A stretch of DNA of 64,000 nt from Holacanthus passer (lineage: Eukaryota > Chordata > Actinopteri > Pomacanthidae), in NCBI GenBank assembly GCA_025331565.1, contig JAFREQ010000026.1, forward strand, positions 1,116,001 to 1,180,000, read 5' to 3'. The position numbers were made by a program, and so were the translations under genes. Within the stretch, counting starts at the first letter, position 1, and every line of letters begins with the position of its first letter. Below are positions 12,354 to 27,200 of the stretch, piece after piece. Below the pieces are notes generated by a model. That model had not been told where the DNA came from. It made no database searches and saw only the letters and a list, made by a program, of their open reading frames with translations.

Positions 12354-15300
12354 ATGGCGAACATGGTTGATTTATTATTTTCATCGTTCATTTCACGCCA
12401 AGTCACTTGTTTGCTGCTGTTCATTTCTTTGGTTCACACTCAAAACATCGTCGGTAAGATCTTAATATACCTGCATCCAGTTTTAGCTTTACATTTAAAT
12501 AACTAACTGTACCCAGGCTAACCCAGCTAATGCTAAAGACCTAGCTGGTTAAGAGCTGGTTAGGAGACAATCGTGCTGTCGTTAAAAGTTATATCAGTGT
12601 AATTTTACACTTCTTTAAAGCTTGTGCACGAAACAGTAAATATAAATGTCCCCGTTGTGTTGAACAGTTTTCCAGCCGTCACATCTGACCGTAACTGGAC
12701 CAACAGTGACTGCATTTCTGCTGGGAAACACGTCGGACATCTCCCTGAATCTGAGGAGAGTATCTCCATCCAATAAAACAGGTAAAAGCTATAAAGATTT
12801 CCGGATGCTCTGCCTTAACAGCTTACCATGTTTATCTCCCAGATAAGATATGTTTCTTGTTTTTAATGCTTTTTGGTGAAATGGCTTTGTTTGGAAATAT
12901 GTTGCTTTCAGACTTTACCATTCTCCTGTTTAGTGGCCCACAAAAAGAGAAAAGAAAAGCAGCGATGTGGCTATTTTGGGGTTGTGTAATCTGTCATTTG
13001 GACAGATTTGATGGTTTGTTTTCTTTCACAGGAAGCAGTGGTTCTCCATCATGTACAGCCGGGGTAACACAGTGGGTGCTCACAAGGGAGCAGGTAGGAA
13101 AGGTAAGAAGCCAGTCTTATGGTGAACACTCTTTCCACCATATTTACACAATGAGACAGGGTTTTGTAGTAATAACCTTCCTATAATTAATTTAATGGAG
13201 TGATCATCCGTTTTCTTCATGTTTGTTTCATTTGTTGCCCCAGACTGCAGTACGAGTTAATCTGAGACTGGGTAAAAGTCTGCGTTTGTGTGGTGAGAAT
13301 GAGACAGACGCAGACTGCTGTCCAAAGCCACTGTGTGTCCTGGAGACCATTCAGGTGTCTGCCTGTGTGGGCGGCACACCTCAGGCATCACTGCTCATCC
13401 AGGCTGAGATATATGCCCAGTTGGTTTCTGCTAATGCCGGATCTGGTAATTCAAATGAATCTTGTATCTCATCATAATGGTCCTTAATGCTAAGGATGTG
13501 CCATATTTCTAATAAATATAAATCTCCGGTTCATTTCAGATAATAAAACAGTCATTCCAAACCAAGTTTACCAAACACTTGGCTCTTGTCCCTGTGACCT
13601 CACATTCAGAGCATGTGATGTACGCTGCTGCTGTGACAAGGTATCTCTCATGTTTTTACATTTTTTTAACAAGAGAACAGTTTATTTTAGGCAAATGTTT
13701 TCTAATGTATTAATCAACACCCTTTCACTCCTAACAGGACTGTTCCATTGAAGATTTGAAGCTGTTTGTGGCCCACTGTCTCCCAGGGCCCTTTGGTGGA
13801 CAGGTGTCTCCTGCTCCAGATTATCAGTGCTCTGTGCAGGCCTCTGAAAACTCCCCAGATTGGTTCCCATTTTTATGTGTTCATTCTCCACCTGAAAACA
13901 ACCCTTACCTTGGACTCTTTTACCAGGGAGACACAATGTGAGAAATTATTAAATATATGCTTTTTTAAAATTGTTTAATTAATTTTTGTGTCATGTTTTC
14001 ATCATTTACTTTCTGCCTTTTAATTTGTCTAGTAAGCCTAAGCCTGATCCATCCTTCCAAAGGCCTGTTTTGTCTGCTCCAGCACCAGTTAATGTTTATA
14101 TTCAAGGAAGTCCCATTTTCACATCAGATGACCAGTACTTCACTATTCCCCAGGTTAGTTGTGCCTTTGTTGTTTTTTTAAAGCAGTTATTTTTATGAGA
14201 TTATGTTTTTCATTACTTTAGTAAAGTTACTAAAGTTGTAACAACTAATACCTTGTATATTTCTGTTCTACAGAAGGTGCTTGGGCGGTGTGTAAACAAT
14301 GCTCCTGTAGCATTTTTGAAAAATTTTAAAGTCAACTGTGTAAGTCTGCTGCGCTCCTGTCCAACTGAATTTCCCTTAAAGATGCTACCAACAGATTTAG
14401 TAATGAAAGTGAAGAATGGACAAGGGGGTACGTTTTACCTGCTAAACATACCGTCACAGTGCTTTGATACTTTCAGGAATTCTTTGAATCCTCACGTCTT
14501 TAATTTTTTTTTTTTTTTTTTAATTTCTTTTATTTCAGGTGATGCTATAGTGGATGTAATTGATGAAGTGGCCACTGACTTGAGTCAGTTTATTTCAAGT
14601 CCAGATGCTGTTGCCTCTTCGGGTATGGAGATTACAACATATCACCACTAAAGCAACTTAAACTAACCTTTAACATTAATGTTTAAATTTGTTACTATTT
14701 CTCTGAAGATGAGAGGCTGGTGTGTGAAAATGTGACCTTAGCGATGGATTACAAATTCTACTGGAAAGGAAATGGCATCACAAATATCACACTGACACAA
14801 ACTGTTGGGACCATCACTTTAAATAGTAGTGGTAAGTGCCCATAAGGCTTACCCATGATTTGGCTTATTACCTAGTCTTAGATACAATATGTTTGGTGTA
14901 GTTTGAGCTTATTTCTGCTTTTCTGTCTCCTGAACAGTGGCATTAACTACAAGATATTCTGCTGTGTTTCTCAATGGAGAATTCATGGGTGAGCCTAACT
15001 CAGGGAACCCAGGTGAGAGCAAGATAAAATGGTTGTGGAAATGAAGTGTTGTAGGAAATATTTCACAGTATCTGTTACAGTAGGTAACACAGAAATATTT
15101 GAAATGACAGGTTATCAGGTGGGAAGACCTGTTATTGCTGGAATTGTGGATACTTTGGACAATAATACAGGTTCAATACAAAGGGCATCAGTCAATCTTT
15201 GGAAACCAGGTAAAACCTATTAACTCATGTTGTTGATTATGGGATCACTAGTAGCATAATAATAAGTTATGTGTATATTTCATTTATAACAAGTTGACTA

Positions 15301-16809
15301 AAAGACAACTGATCTGCTAATAGTGAGTGATGGATTCTGTTCCACTGCTGAGAAGGAACCGATTCTGTTTGGGGAGAATTCAACATCAGGATGTTTGTTG
15401 CCTGTCAGTCAGCAGAATCTGACTCAGTGTGATCTCCTGAGGTCAGTAAGTCAGCATGAGATCATGCTTGATCTATATCTATATGTATCTGCTGAAATAA
15501 AATACAATATTTTTTCTCCTTTACCTTCAGAGAGACTGTCACTTCTCTCCAGACGGATTTGATTATAGCCACATATGTGGCAAAGATTGGAAATCCAGAC
15601 CCTTTAACTGTGACAGACTGGGTAAACATAAGCTGTAAGTAAAAAAAAAACAAATTCATGCAAAGTTTGTTTTTTGTCCATGTATGTTTGTGTAATGAGA
15701 TCATGCATCTGTTCATTATATCAAATTTATTTTTTGCTGTAAAAGAAACTTGTAAAACATTCTGCCAAATAATTTTTCTTTTCTTTCTAACTAAATGTTA
15801 CACTCAACATATAAATTCCAGTTGTGACACTCAACTCAAGCACAACTATGGAAAACACCACAAGTTCATGCTATGGGATTCCATCCCATCAGCATATCCT
15901 CATTTGGAGTCTTATCACTGGCGTGGTAGATGGTGTACCTCAAAGGGAGATCAGTGCGTTGGAAGTCAGGTGTGTATCAGGTGTATACTCTTTGCAATGC
16001 ACAGTATAAATTCTGTTCACAATTCAGGAGGGGTTTTTGATCAGATAAATTACCATATGTCCTAATTCTCATTAGTATAGTAAATCATTGTGAATAAACA
16101 ATCTTATTTTGGTCATTGTCAGCTACGGCCTGTCCACCTGGGCGCTTGATTGTGGAGGAGGTGATGTTTCTCCATGTGTGGACCCGATGGAGACTCAGCT
16201 GTTCCCCATCACCTCCTCCGTCACCTTTATTGACATTCCTACCAACACAGGACCACCAAAAACCAGGTCCTTCCTCAAACAGCAAGAGTTGTTAACTTGA
16301 GCCAAATAAATTACGCTATGTATGAGCTGCCTGACTGATTATAACCCAAATGTTTCTCTTTTGACTTTCACTCCAGGTTTCAGATCAACTTCACAGAGTA
16401 TGACTGTAACAGGAATGATGTGTGTTGGCCTGAGCTCGCCTTCCCCATCACCAAGTATTACACAGGTAGGAAATTATTTATTCCTAAGAAGTCTGTCTGG
16501 TATTTTATTGATCTGGCATAATGTGCCTTTAAATGCAACAGTGAGTGCCATCGATGACTGAATAAATAAATAAGTAACAAAAAAAGCCACTCCGATGTGC
16601 CACAGCTGTGAAAAAAAGACTGCTTTGAGTATGACAGTGGATACTGACTGTACCATTACTGACTTATTTTACTTTTGTCCCTCCCAGGTGAGCCATATTC
16701 TCAGTCACTGGCGAAGGGCCTTGTCTTGGTTTTCTTCTTTATCGCTGCCTCGATTCTTGGGACTCCGTGGAGACAAATCCGACAGGCGTGGAACTCTGCT
16801 GCTCTGTAA
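12354..16809 (+). CDS. tctn2: Tectonic-2, ciliary transition-zone protein (18 exons, complete)
   Basis: Tectonic-2 is part of the transition-zone (MKS) complex that gates protein entry into the cilium and supports Hedgehog signalling. Exons: 12354-12453, 12668-12781, 13032-13102, 13244-13445, 13540-13640, 13738-13937, 14033-14153, 14274-14427, 14539-14622, 14709-14831, 14938-15012, 15111-15209, 15324-15441, 15531-15634, 15822-15969, 16123-16266, 16377-16465 and 16688-16809. All phases agree, giving 722 aa (human about 697). An N-terminal signal peptide is visible ([11 protein letters not shown]). The tectonic signature [17 protein letters not shown] spans residues 179-195, followed by PFLCVHSP and [11 protein letters not shown]-terminal hydrophobic segment ([15 protein letters not shown], about residues 693-707) ends the protein. 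Tectonic-2 is chosen over tectonic-1 and -3 because atp6v0a2 and dnah10 follow, as in human. The exon 16 donor (AG|GTCCTT) is weak. Confidence 0.93.
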
Positions 16810-16971
16810 AACTCTAATATGAGAACAATGTTGAGGCAGGCAAACAGATGGGGGGGATAATGGGAGAGTGAGAGGCTAAACAAGTTGATATATTTAAATA
16901 TCACTGAAATGCAATGACACATTTTATATGTTTGTGGGAATGTAAATAGTTGTTTTGGTTGACCATTCTGT

Positions 16972-16977
16972 AATAAA
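16972..16977 (+). terminator. tctn2: tctn2 polyadenylation signal
   Basis: An AATAAA hexamer sits 163 bp after the tctn2 stop codon and is the first canonical signal downstream, so it is the likely end of the transcript. Confidence 0.7.
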
Positions 16978-18280
16978 GATATTTTTTCTATAACTTTTTT
17001 AAGGCTCTGTCCCTCAACATGCTTTTTATCAGGACATTGTTACGGATATGTTTAAAAAGTGGGTAGGTCTTTTGTGCAATCCTCCAATCTGATGTCAGTC
17101 TCACCTTTCAGTTTGTTTCTTATTGACTGCTGTACAGGTCAATTCTGGGTCATTGTTCATTCAGGTTTTAGATGTTCTCGCAAGACGTCATCATCCAGAA
17201 GCACAGTGGTGTTTCAGTGTTATACAGACAAAACCAAACTTAATATGGCCACTGCTCCTTGTGTTTCTAGACCCTTTTACTGCCTCTGACCACACTGTAT
17301 GAATGAGCCAATATTTCATTCACCTGAATCAGGTCAAAACAGCACTAGCTATTGTACCAAAAAACAGGAACTAAGATTTATTTGTCCTTTCTCCTGGTTT
17401 CCCCTCATGCGTCTTTTTTCTCTCCTACTTAAAGAGAAAGCCTGTTTTCACAATCTTTTTAAAATCTTTTTTATTTTGCTCAGGTTAATCAGGTCACGAT
17501 AATATAAGGTTTTATTCTTGCAGAGTAATAATGTTTACAGAACAAACGTGTGCTTGATCACCCCATAGAAATATTCCACATACTTCACTACATCCTTTCT
17601 TACAGTAGTTTCAGTATTATGGTGAGAAGTTATTCTGCCATGATGACTTGTTTTTTCTAATACAGCCTGTGCACACTGGCAGGACTATTAAACACTGACA
17701 GTCTGCCTTGTCGGTCAAGGAAAATGTACAACGTGGATCCCCTATGCATGTGTGCATTCGCCTTCAGACATGATTGAGGACTTAAGTGCTTTTTTAATAA
17801 GATTGACCGTAGTGCGCAGACTCCAGGGGGCGGCGCTCATTGGTCAAAGGTGCATTCACTGCCGTGGAAGTTGAACGTATTCAACAGCGTGAAGTGAAGT
17901 AATGGACACGTCTGCTAAAACTTCGACAACTATGAGAAGAGTCGTGACCACGTCTCTGGATATCCTACATTAACGGTTAACACCGGCGGCCTCACTGTTT
18001 CCGGTTTAAGTTGGATAAAAGTTTTTTCATCCAGGAACTACCGACACCGCGTTCACCGGCTGGCTAGCTTGTTAGCTAACAGGAACAGGCTCCTCTCTAT
18101 CTGTCTCAAGTGTCCGTTATGTAAGTCAAATATTGTTTTATCACCGGAGCAGAGACATGAGAAGCACAAAGAAGGACTTGAGTGAAAGCCGTTGACCTGT
18201 TTTACTTATAGAAACCGCAGCAGCTAGCTCGCTAACATTAGCAGTGGTGTGAGCAGGCAGGTCTCAGCCCGGCTGTCAAC
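16978..18280. other. tctn2-atp6v0a2 spacer and atp6v0a2 promoter / 5' leader
   Basis: No coding exon is recognised between 16978 and 17800. The proximal promoter of atp6v0a2 probably lies around 17820-17900: it holds a GC box (GGGGGCGGCG, 17826-17835) and an inverted CCAAT (ATTGG, 17839-17843). The sequence from there to the ATG at 18281 is less AT-rich and is presumably 5' untranslated, possibly with a leader intron starting at the GTAAGT at 18120. I see no exact CLEAR (GTCACGTGAC) element. Confidence 0.5.
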
Positions 18281-21200
18281 ATGAGCTCCCTGCTCCGGGG
18301 TGAGGAGATGTGTCTGGCCCAGCTCTTCCTCCAGTCCGGATCAGCCTACGACTGCATCAGTGAACTCGGAGAACTGGGACTGGTGGAGTTCAGAGATGTA
18401 AGTCATGAAATAGACCTCCTGAAACACAGTCATGTCTCACTTTGGAAGTTGCTGCCGAGTTTGGTAACATCCACAAAGTGCTGTGTTTATCACGTACAAA
18501 CCACCAGAGCTTCTGTAACATTTGTCACTTACTTTTACTTAATATCAAAGCAGATGTGGCCATTTTTTCTTGTAACTCACAGCCGGAAGTCTTTGATATC
18601 ACATTGATCATAGCTGTTGTAAAATGCTGTTGTAAAGTCAGCTTATTGGAAGCTTTATGATACTTTGTCCTGAAGATAGCGGTATGTTCACACGAGTGCA
18701 TGTATGAAGATTAGTGTGCATGTATGCATAATTAAGACTTGTGGGAAATGCAGATATTATTCGTGTTTTATTTGCATTCTTTGAACATGCAAACATTCAG
18801 AATTTGTGCCTCAATTGAGGTTTTTACTGCAGTTTGCAACACATGACCTCTGCCCTCTTTACAATCAGCTGTGTGTGTTGTAAACAAACCAAATAACCAA
18901 CTGTTTGCAAGGCTGAGGCAAAGATGCATGCACCAAAGAGAAGCTCACATTTGTGGTCGGAAGGAGAAACACACCCACATTTAAACATTATGTAAGACTT
19001 GGATGTAAACAGGTTTTTAGATATGGCAAATAAACGGGAATAACTGGATTATTCATTTGCCATGTAAAGAGTTTAGGGGGAGTATTGTCTTTTTCAGAAT
19101 AAGGGCGAAAGAAAGAATATTTTATGAATATAAACAATGTCAATGATTAACTGAATGTGTCTCTTGCTCTTGTTACAGCTCAATCCCAGTGTGAACGCAT
19201 TCCAGCGAAAATATGTTAATGAGATCAAAAAATGTGAAGAGATGGAGAGGATCCTTGGTAAGGACACACGGATGTTTAATATACAGTTTACCAGTAAGGC
19301 TCCCTGTCTGTTAATTAAGTTGTAGTCAGGTTTTGGGCTGGACAGGATTCAGACAGAACTCTGATGGGAAGCCAGCTGGAATACATGAAGCCACAAAAGG
19401 CCTTCTCATTGAATTGAATTGAATTGAATTGAGAGCCAATAATCATGCAGTCATGAGAAATGTCAGCTGGTTGTAGATTTAATTGAATGAAATCCCACCC
19501 TTGGCCAACTAAACCTGTTACTATTAGATTAAGAGAAGAGACAGTGTCAGACTTTGCTTCAAATCCAGTGTTATGTAAAGGATGCTCACAGTAATTGAAA
19601 CCTTTGCAACATCTTTTAAACTGTTTTTTGTGTCTTAAGAAATAATTGCTTTTTAAAAATTTTTAACAGTCTACCTTCTGAGGGAAGTCAAGAAAGCCGA
19701 CATTTCACTGCCAGAAGGAGATGTGAACCCAGTGGCTCCTTTACCCAAGCATGTCATGGCTATAATGGTTAGTTACTTAATTATGAATCATTGTTCATCA
19801 TTTTTGAAATCAGTATGTTGATGGTAATTGTCACTGTAGTTTTTCCTCTGTGTAGAACACTGAATCTTACTTTGTTCTGCTTTAGTCTGTGTAAAATTGG
19901 TTGATAACATTCAAAATGTTTTTCAAACCTTATAAATTATTATTGTTATATTTTTATATCACTGGGTCTTGTGTGTGTGTGTTCGTTCACAGGAGCAGCT
20001 GCAGAGACTAGAGGTGGAGTTAGGTGAAGTCACCAGGAATAAAGAGAAGCTGCAGAGGAATCTCCTGGAGTTGACAGAGTACACACACATGCTGCGCATC
20101 ACCCGCAACTTTGTACAGAGAAATGCTGAGGTTAGTGTGTCATTCTGTACACCCACATTTACATCCTGCTTATACAGCAAATAAATATTCTTCACAATAT
20201 GCCACTTAGAGTCTGCTCTTTGATTTGGTTTTGATTTTCTTCTTTCCCTCCCTGCACCCTGTTTTTACTTTTAGCGAGAGCCCCTACAAGTACAGTATGA
20301 GGAGTTTCCCTTCCTAGAAAAAGAAACACTAATGGACTACAGCAGTATGCAGAGGCTCGGAGCCAAGCTGGGGTGAGTAATGAAATTCTGTTGGCCATAT
20401 CAGCATGATGGTTATCTCAGTTTGATTTATTTTAGAATTGTCAGCGGACACTAGGTCTGTCACACACAAATTTTAAAAATCAATTAGTAATATCATGTGG
20501 TTTTTTAAGCCACAGTAATATCAAACATAAGTGGGTTGCACTGTGGCTGCTGCACATTTAAAGAAAGTTTGTTCTCCTCATAAATAGTTTTGTGTGTTGT
20601 CTCTGTCACTCGTCTCACTTACAGACGCCCATTGTACACAGTTCCACCAAAACAGACAAGAAATTCACTAGTTGCATCTCATTGATTGTGAATGTACAGA
20701 GGCAGTGAGGGCTCAAAGGAAACACAGCTAACCTCACAGTTGCATATCTCTGATGTCACCATGCCACTGCTCTGCAACATAGAAAGTATCACAGCTACAG
20801 CAGGCAGCTTGTATTATGTCCAGCTGAGCACACTGTCACATCGGTAATGTAAGATTGTAATAGCGAAGCTACAGTCACTGTGATGTTAACCAATTGCTCA
20901 CATGCATTTGTGTCAGTAAAGATATTCACACGTGCAAGCACACACCATCACCCTCATCACTGTCTCCCAAATTCATTTACCCAGATGACCTTTGATTGTG
21001 GCTGTTAATTATTTGGATACTTTTAAGTTGTGAATTTGTTGTTTGTTTGTTGTGAGTTTGAGTTGTTAGAGTAAGCAGTAGTGCATAATTAAATTGTGAT
21101 GAATTGCACAATGGAGGACTTATATGAAATATAACTATGAAAGCATCACAAATAATCTTTAACATGAATTATTTTATTGATAATTATTGTGATTTTGTAA

Positions 21201-24200
21201 CGATGTCATGATTGTGATATTTTAAAGTTAGGCTTATGTTACCGAGTAGGCACTTATGTTTGGCTATTTGTTAATGTGTCCTCATTCTCCTGCAGTTTCA
21301 TTTCTGGACTTATTCAGAGGGTGAAGATTGAGGCCTTTGAGCGGATGCTTTGGAGAGTATGTAAAGGCTACACCATCCTCAGCTATGCGGAGGTTGAGGA
21401 GTATTTGGAAAATCCTGACACGGTAGGTTTCTCAAACCTAATGTTGTCCAGGATTTGTGCTAATTGCTTATGTTATGTTTTCCCTGTTTTGCAGTGTGAG
21501 ATTAACAGGGAAGGCAGATGAAACATTTGCATGAATTACACATTTTTTCTGCACCTCACGTCCTAAGCTGGGTCTCTATTTCCTTAATTTTTGTAGATAA
21601 GATCAAAATTGTGCAATGGAAACCATTTATAAGCTGATACACATAAAGATAAGATAAGATATACCTTTATTGGTCCCACAGTGGGGAAATTTGCAAATCA
21701 ATATATAAATAAATCATTACCATGTTGTGTGCCATGTTTAAGGCAGGTCATGACATTGCAAAGAAACCTTAATTTACTTTTAACACAGTTTGTATTTTCA
21801 ATATTTTAATTATTTAGCTGGAGCAGTTTAGCATAACAGGAAAAACACATATTTGCTGGATGTAACTTGATGCCTGGTGTTAAGTATCACTAACAGTATT
21901 ATTGTCACTCCCTTTTTTGTGTAGTGTTGCCACAGTAAAGTTTGTTTTAACAGTGCAAATGAATTGACACTGGTGAAACTTCGTAAAGTCTCTTCTAGTC
22001 CTTCTTGTTGTTCTCTTCATGTCTGTTCATATTGAGTGACTGCACTAATCTACTTATCCATTTCCTCTGCTTGACCAGAACTTTCCATCACAAGTACTTT
22101 TCAGTTTTGTTTTGGTACCAAACGGCTTGATTTTACTAACAGATATGTATAAATACATATTTTCAGTAATTTTTATGAAGTTTTTGAAGAGATGTAACCA
22201 TCACTTCATAACCTACTCTGGGCCTAAAATTACACTTCTATATTCTATATATATATATATGTATATATTCTTATCAATGGAGCATCTCTTATCACTGACA
22301 CTTCCTCTTGTTTTTCGTCTGCAGGGTGAGCCTACCAAAAATGTGGTGTTCTTGATCTCTTACTGGGGAGACCAAATCGGCCAGAAAGTGAAGAAGATCT
22401 GTGACTGGTAATTATTCCACATTATCCTGTGGTTGTTTTATTAATGAGAGGAAATAAGTAAATCTTTTTTTTATTTATTTGTCATTTTATTTTATTACTT
22501 ATTTATTTTGCTTGCCTTAGCAGTAGCAGTGATTTGTGAATAACAATACTTTTTCCCTCCATAGCTACCACTGTCACTTGTATCCCTACCCCAGTAGCAA
22601 TGAGGAGAGGAATGATGTTGTGGAAGGACTAAGAACTCGCATTCAGGACCTGCACACAGTACGTCTTATATTTTTTTTTAAAGGATGCAATTACGCAGAT
22701 GTTTAATTAGTAACAGAATAAGTAGTTATTCTGTTTATCATTTACTAAAGATTTACTTGTACAAGTGTTTGCTGTCATCTCCCTGTTAAAATATAAGCTA
22801 CATAATTTAAGCTGTCCTGGTGTTTTCTTTTCCTGGTGGTGGGTTTTAAGACAAAAGAAGCCAACATTTTCCCAAACAAGCTTGCAACAGTGCTGTGTTC
22901 ATTGAATCACATTACATTAAGGAAGGGTTTTCTCTTATCGCAAAGAACTCAAGAACAATATTAAATGGCTGATTTGTTTTCTAACCTATTTTTCTTCTTC
23001 TGAACCAGTCTTAGCAGTTACAGGTTCAGTCCGGTTTCTGTCTTGGGCATAGCACCGTGAATCATTTGGCAGCTTTCACCCACTGTAACTGAAAAATAGA
23101 ATTGCACTCACTCGCCTCCTGTAGCACATGATCAGCATGAGGCCTCAGCTGAAAGTTGAACTGTTTTTTTTTTCTCTCTTTCATGCCTGCTTTTATTCAT
23201 CCCCTGCCCTTTCTTCACTGTTTCTCTTTCCTGCCTCTCTTATTCTCACACACAATCCTCTTGTTTTATATGTAAATGTTTATTTCTCTCTTTCAATGTT
23301 TGACACATAGAAATTTAAAAAATATCAAGTTTTAGTTTTACCTTTTTGTGAAAGTCTTGAATATAACATTTACCTTGATGTACCACGCTAAAAGCCCTGT
23401 TTATCTCTTACTATGTCCAGGTACTTCATAGGACAGAGGACTACCTGAGACAGGTCCTGATCAAGGCCTCAGAATCTGTTTACACCTGGGTCATCCAGGT
23501 CAAGAAGATGAAGGCCATCTACTACATTCTGAACCAATGTAGTTTTGATGTTACTAACAAATGTCTGATTGCTGAGGTGTGGTGTCCTGTCAATGACATT
23601 CCCACCCTGCGGAGGGCCCTAGAAGAAGGATCGGTAAGGAAGCTCTTAACAGAGTTGCTCTATTTGCCTTTGGCGTCACTTCAGGCTTTATATTTCTGTT
23701 TATTTAATCCAGACACTTGCCTCATGAACTGGGATATTGTTACGATAAAAGCAAGTACTGTATAGGCATTGCTTTTATTTTGCCTTGAAAGGCCACTGTT
23801 CATTCATTTTGCAGGCTGATGAGGACGAGTGTTATTTATCATTTTGTAGCTGCTGAACCACAGAGGGACATTATATCCACAGCTTTTTCTTCTTTAATTT
23901 GTTTTGGATTTGCATGTGCTGCCTGCTTTTTGCAGTGCTAATCAAACATTTCAAGACATTATGATGAAATGAGTTTATGCTGACATTTTGATTTGACGCT
24001 GATATTTCAGAGAAAAAGCGGAGCAACAGTTCCTTCCTTTGTCAATCGTATCCCTACCAACGACACTCCCCCCACCCTGATAAGGACCAACAAGTTTACC
24101 TCTGGCTTCCAGAACATTGTGGATGCCTATGGAGTGGGCAATTACAGGGAGGTCAACCCTGGTGAGTGGGATCCTGATGATGATGTGCATTTACTTTTTT

Positions 24201-27200
24201 CCTCTGTGTGTGCACACAAAATAGAAATCTGCTTGGGCCAAACTAAAATGCAAAGCCAGCACTTTATTTATCTGTTTGGAGATCAGATTTTGTTATGTCA
24301 CTGAAAGAGAAGTCAAGGATGTGACTGCAACATACATGTATTGCAAAACAGTCTTTTTAGGTTTCTTGTGTCTTGTGCTGACCCTGTTGTCTTTATATCT
24401 TCAGTGTTTTATTTTTAGAAGTGCTGCAGGATAAAAATATTTTTTATGTTGAAAAATTGTGATTTTTTTTTTCTTTTCATTTTTAGCTCCTTTCACAATC
24501 ATCACTTTCCCGTTCCTGTTTGCTGTCATGTTTGGAGACCTGGGTCATGGAATCATCATGTCTCTGTTTGCTTTCTGGATGGTGCTGTACGAGAACAACC
24601 GCAAACTTAAAAACACAAGGAATGAGGTGAGTGAGTACTCGAAAGCAATTTTTACCTTAGTACTCGTTTGAAAACTCACATGAGTAACCTAACGAATGCC
24701 AGCGTGTTTCACACTGTGTGAAGTGTAACTGAGTCATTTCATGTACATGTGCAGATCTGGAACACGTTCTTTGAGGGGCGTTATATCATCCTGATGATGG
24801 GTCTGTTCTCCATATACACTGGCCTGATCTACAATGACTGTTTCTCAAAGTCCCTTAATATCTTTGGTTCTGGATGGAGTGTGAAAGCCATGTTCGATGC
24901 GAAAGTGTGGAAGTAAGTACCTCATGACAAGAAGGACCTCATTGTAACAGCTCAGCAGGCCAAGAAGTGCATAAGTATTGTTTTTACGGTCAAGATATTT
25001 AATGAGGCACATATTTAAATATGTGAAGATAAGATGTGGATTTGTTTCATAATGACACATTTAACTCACACTGGTGGTTTTATTTGTGCCTAACAGGTTA
25101 GAAGATGTCCATGGGAAACGTTTTTTTACTCTGGATCCAAATATCACTGGAGTTTTCAAGGGACCGTACCCGCTGGGAATCGATCCAGTGAGTAGAGAAT
25201 ATTGAAGACTGGTCATCATGAATTACATGATTTGTCATGTGTCATGTGGGGTTTTTAAAGAGTCTTCATCATGCTCACAATAAAGGTATTGTCCCCAGGA
25301 CATGTACATTTAAAGTTACATGTACATTCTGAAATACACCTACCACACAAAGTATTTTTGATTCATCTATTATTAATATAATAATTGATACAATAACAAT
25401 TAATAATAATAATAATTGGGTTGAATTCTGGGAATTTAAGTTATTGAATCACATTACTAAATCCCCTCTGGAAACAATAATGCCCCTCTTACATGGCAGT
25501 AAACAAAACACAGTTAGTTATTCTTTAGCTGGTGTCAGACTCCTCTAAACTACCCATTTTATAATACAGCATATGTCTTCTTTCCATTGTAAAGATTTGG
25601 AACTTGGCATCCAACCGCCTTACATTTCTGAACTCCTATAAGATGAAGATGTCTGTGATATTGGGCATCATACACATGAGCTTCGGGGTGATCCTAAGCA
25701 CTTACAATCACTTGTAAGTACCTTTTTTTTTTTAAAAAAAAACAAATAAAACAAAACTCTGTGAAGCCCTTAATGTTGTATGTTATAATTTTTAATAGCC
25801 TGCCTTATTTTTGTCTTTGAAAACAGGCACTTTAGGAGGAAGTACAACCTGTACTTGGTATTTCTCCCTGAGCTCCTGTTTCTGCTGTGTCTGTTCGGCT
25901 ACCTGGTGTTCATGATAGTGTACAAGTGGCTGGTCTTTACTGCTAAGGACTCCAGACATGCCCCAAGCATCCTCATCCACTTCATAAACATGTTCCTCAT
26001 GCAGGGTGATGCAGTGCAGCCTCTCTACCCCGGACAGGTGAGAAGCTAATGTAACACTCCATTTCTGCTAAGGTGCAACTTATGTCCCTGTTCTTACTGA
26101 ACGGGTTAAGATCAGATGTCTCTGAGACAGTTGATAAAAATGTAATCCAACATTGTTTTGCTTCCTCCAGACTGGCCTGCAGATATTTCTGTTGATCATC
26201 GCTTTTCTCTCAGTGCCTGTCTTACTCCTGGGGAAACCCCTCTACCTTCATTGGCTTCACAATGGAAGCCACCGCCTAGGAATGTACAGGGTGAGAGTTT
26301 GAAATGCACGTCTGCCTGTGGATCTGTGCATCGATGTGAATAATATCTCTAAATATTTGCTCTGACTGAAAATATTCACATCTGATTTGTTTCTCAGGGA
26401 TATGAGCGTGTACGGCGTAACAGTGAAGAGGAGCTCTACCTGATGAGGGCTCATGACATGGAGGAGGGCAGCAGTCACAGTGATCTCTCCTCTAGCGGAG
26501 AGCACCAGACAGAAGAGGTCGGCAAAGCAAGACAAGTGGATTGTTGCCCATTAATATTAAACATCTTTATAAGCAACCATTGTTATTTTTTTTTACTGCT
26601 TTCTGTCACTGATGCTCAGTTTTGTTTTGTTGTTGTAATAGTTTGACTTCGCAGATGAGCTCCTGCATCAGGCCATCCACACTATAGAGTATTGCCTGAG
26701 TTGCATCTCCAACACAGCCTCCTACCTAAGACTCTGGGCTCTGAGCCTGGCACATGCACGTGAGTATGATGGTTTGCACTACAACACACAGGTTGTCCCT
26801 CCAGCATATTCGTATCATATCATATCGTATTTTATTCCCTCTATTTACATTTGTTCTTGTAGGTGTGTACAAGATGTCTTCCAATATCATAATGAGAGAT
26901 AATAGACACTGTGTGTTTGTGTCTTTGTGCACTCATAGATATACAGTATATAATATTTCTGCAACCCACAGTGGTCAGGAGCAATATATTAAGTGCAGCC
27001 TTGCATGAGAGTAAAGTCAAACAACTATTTAATATGTCTAATATTTGTATATAACCCTGTGTGTGAGTCTCAAAGCCAACATGTGGACCAATGACAGGCT
27101 TCACATCAGTATCAATAATTGGCATATACCCTTTTGTCTCATTTTGTTGTAATTCCCTAGATTAATGATGCTTTTTCTGCTTTGGCAGAGCTATCAGAGG

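Noticed and set aside
20450..21230. A possible inserted transposon in atp6v0a2 intron 5
   Set aside because: Both ends have vaguely inverted AT-rich text (GTCACA / TGATTGTGA), but I cannot define termini, target duplications or a coding remnant.
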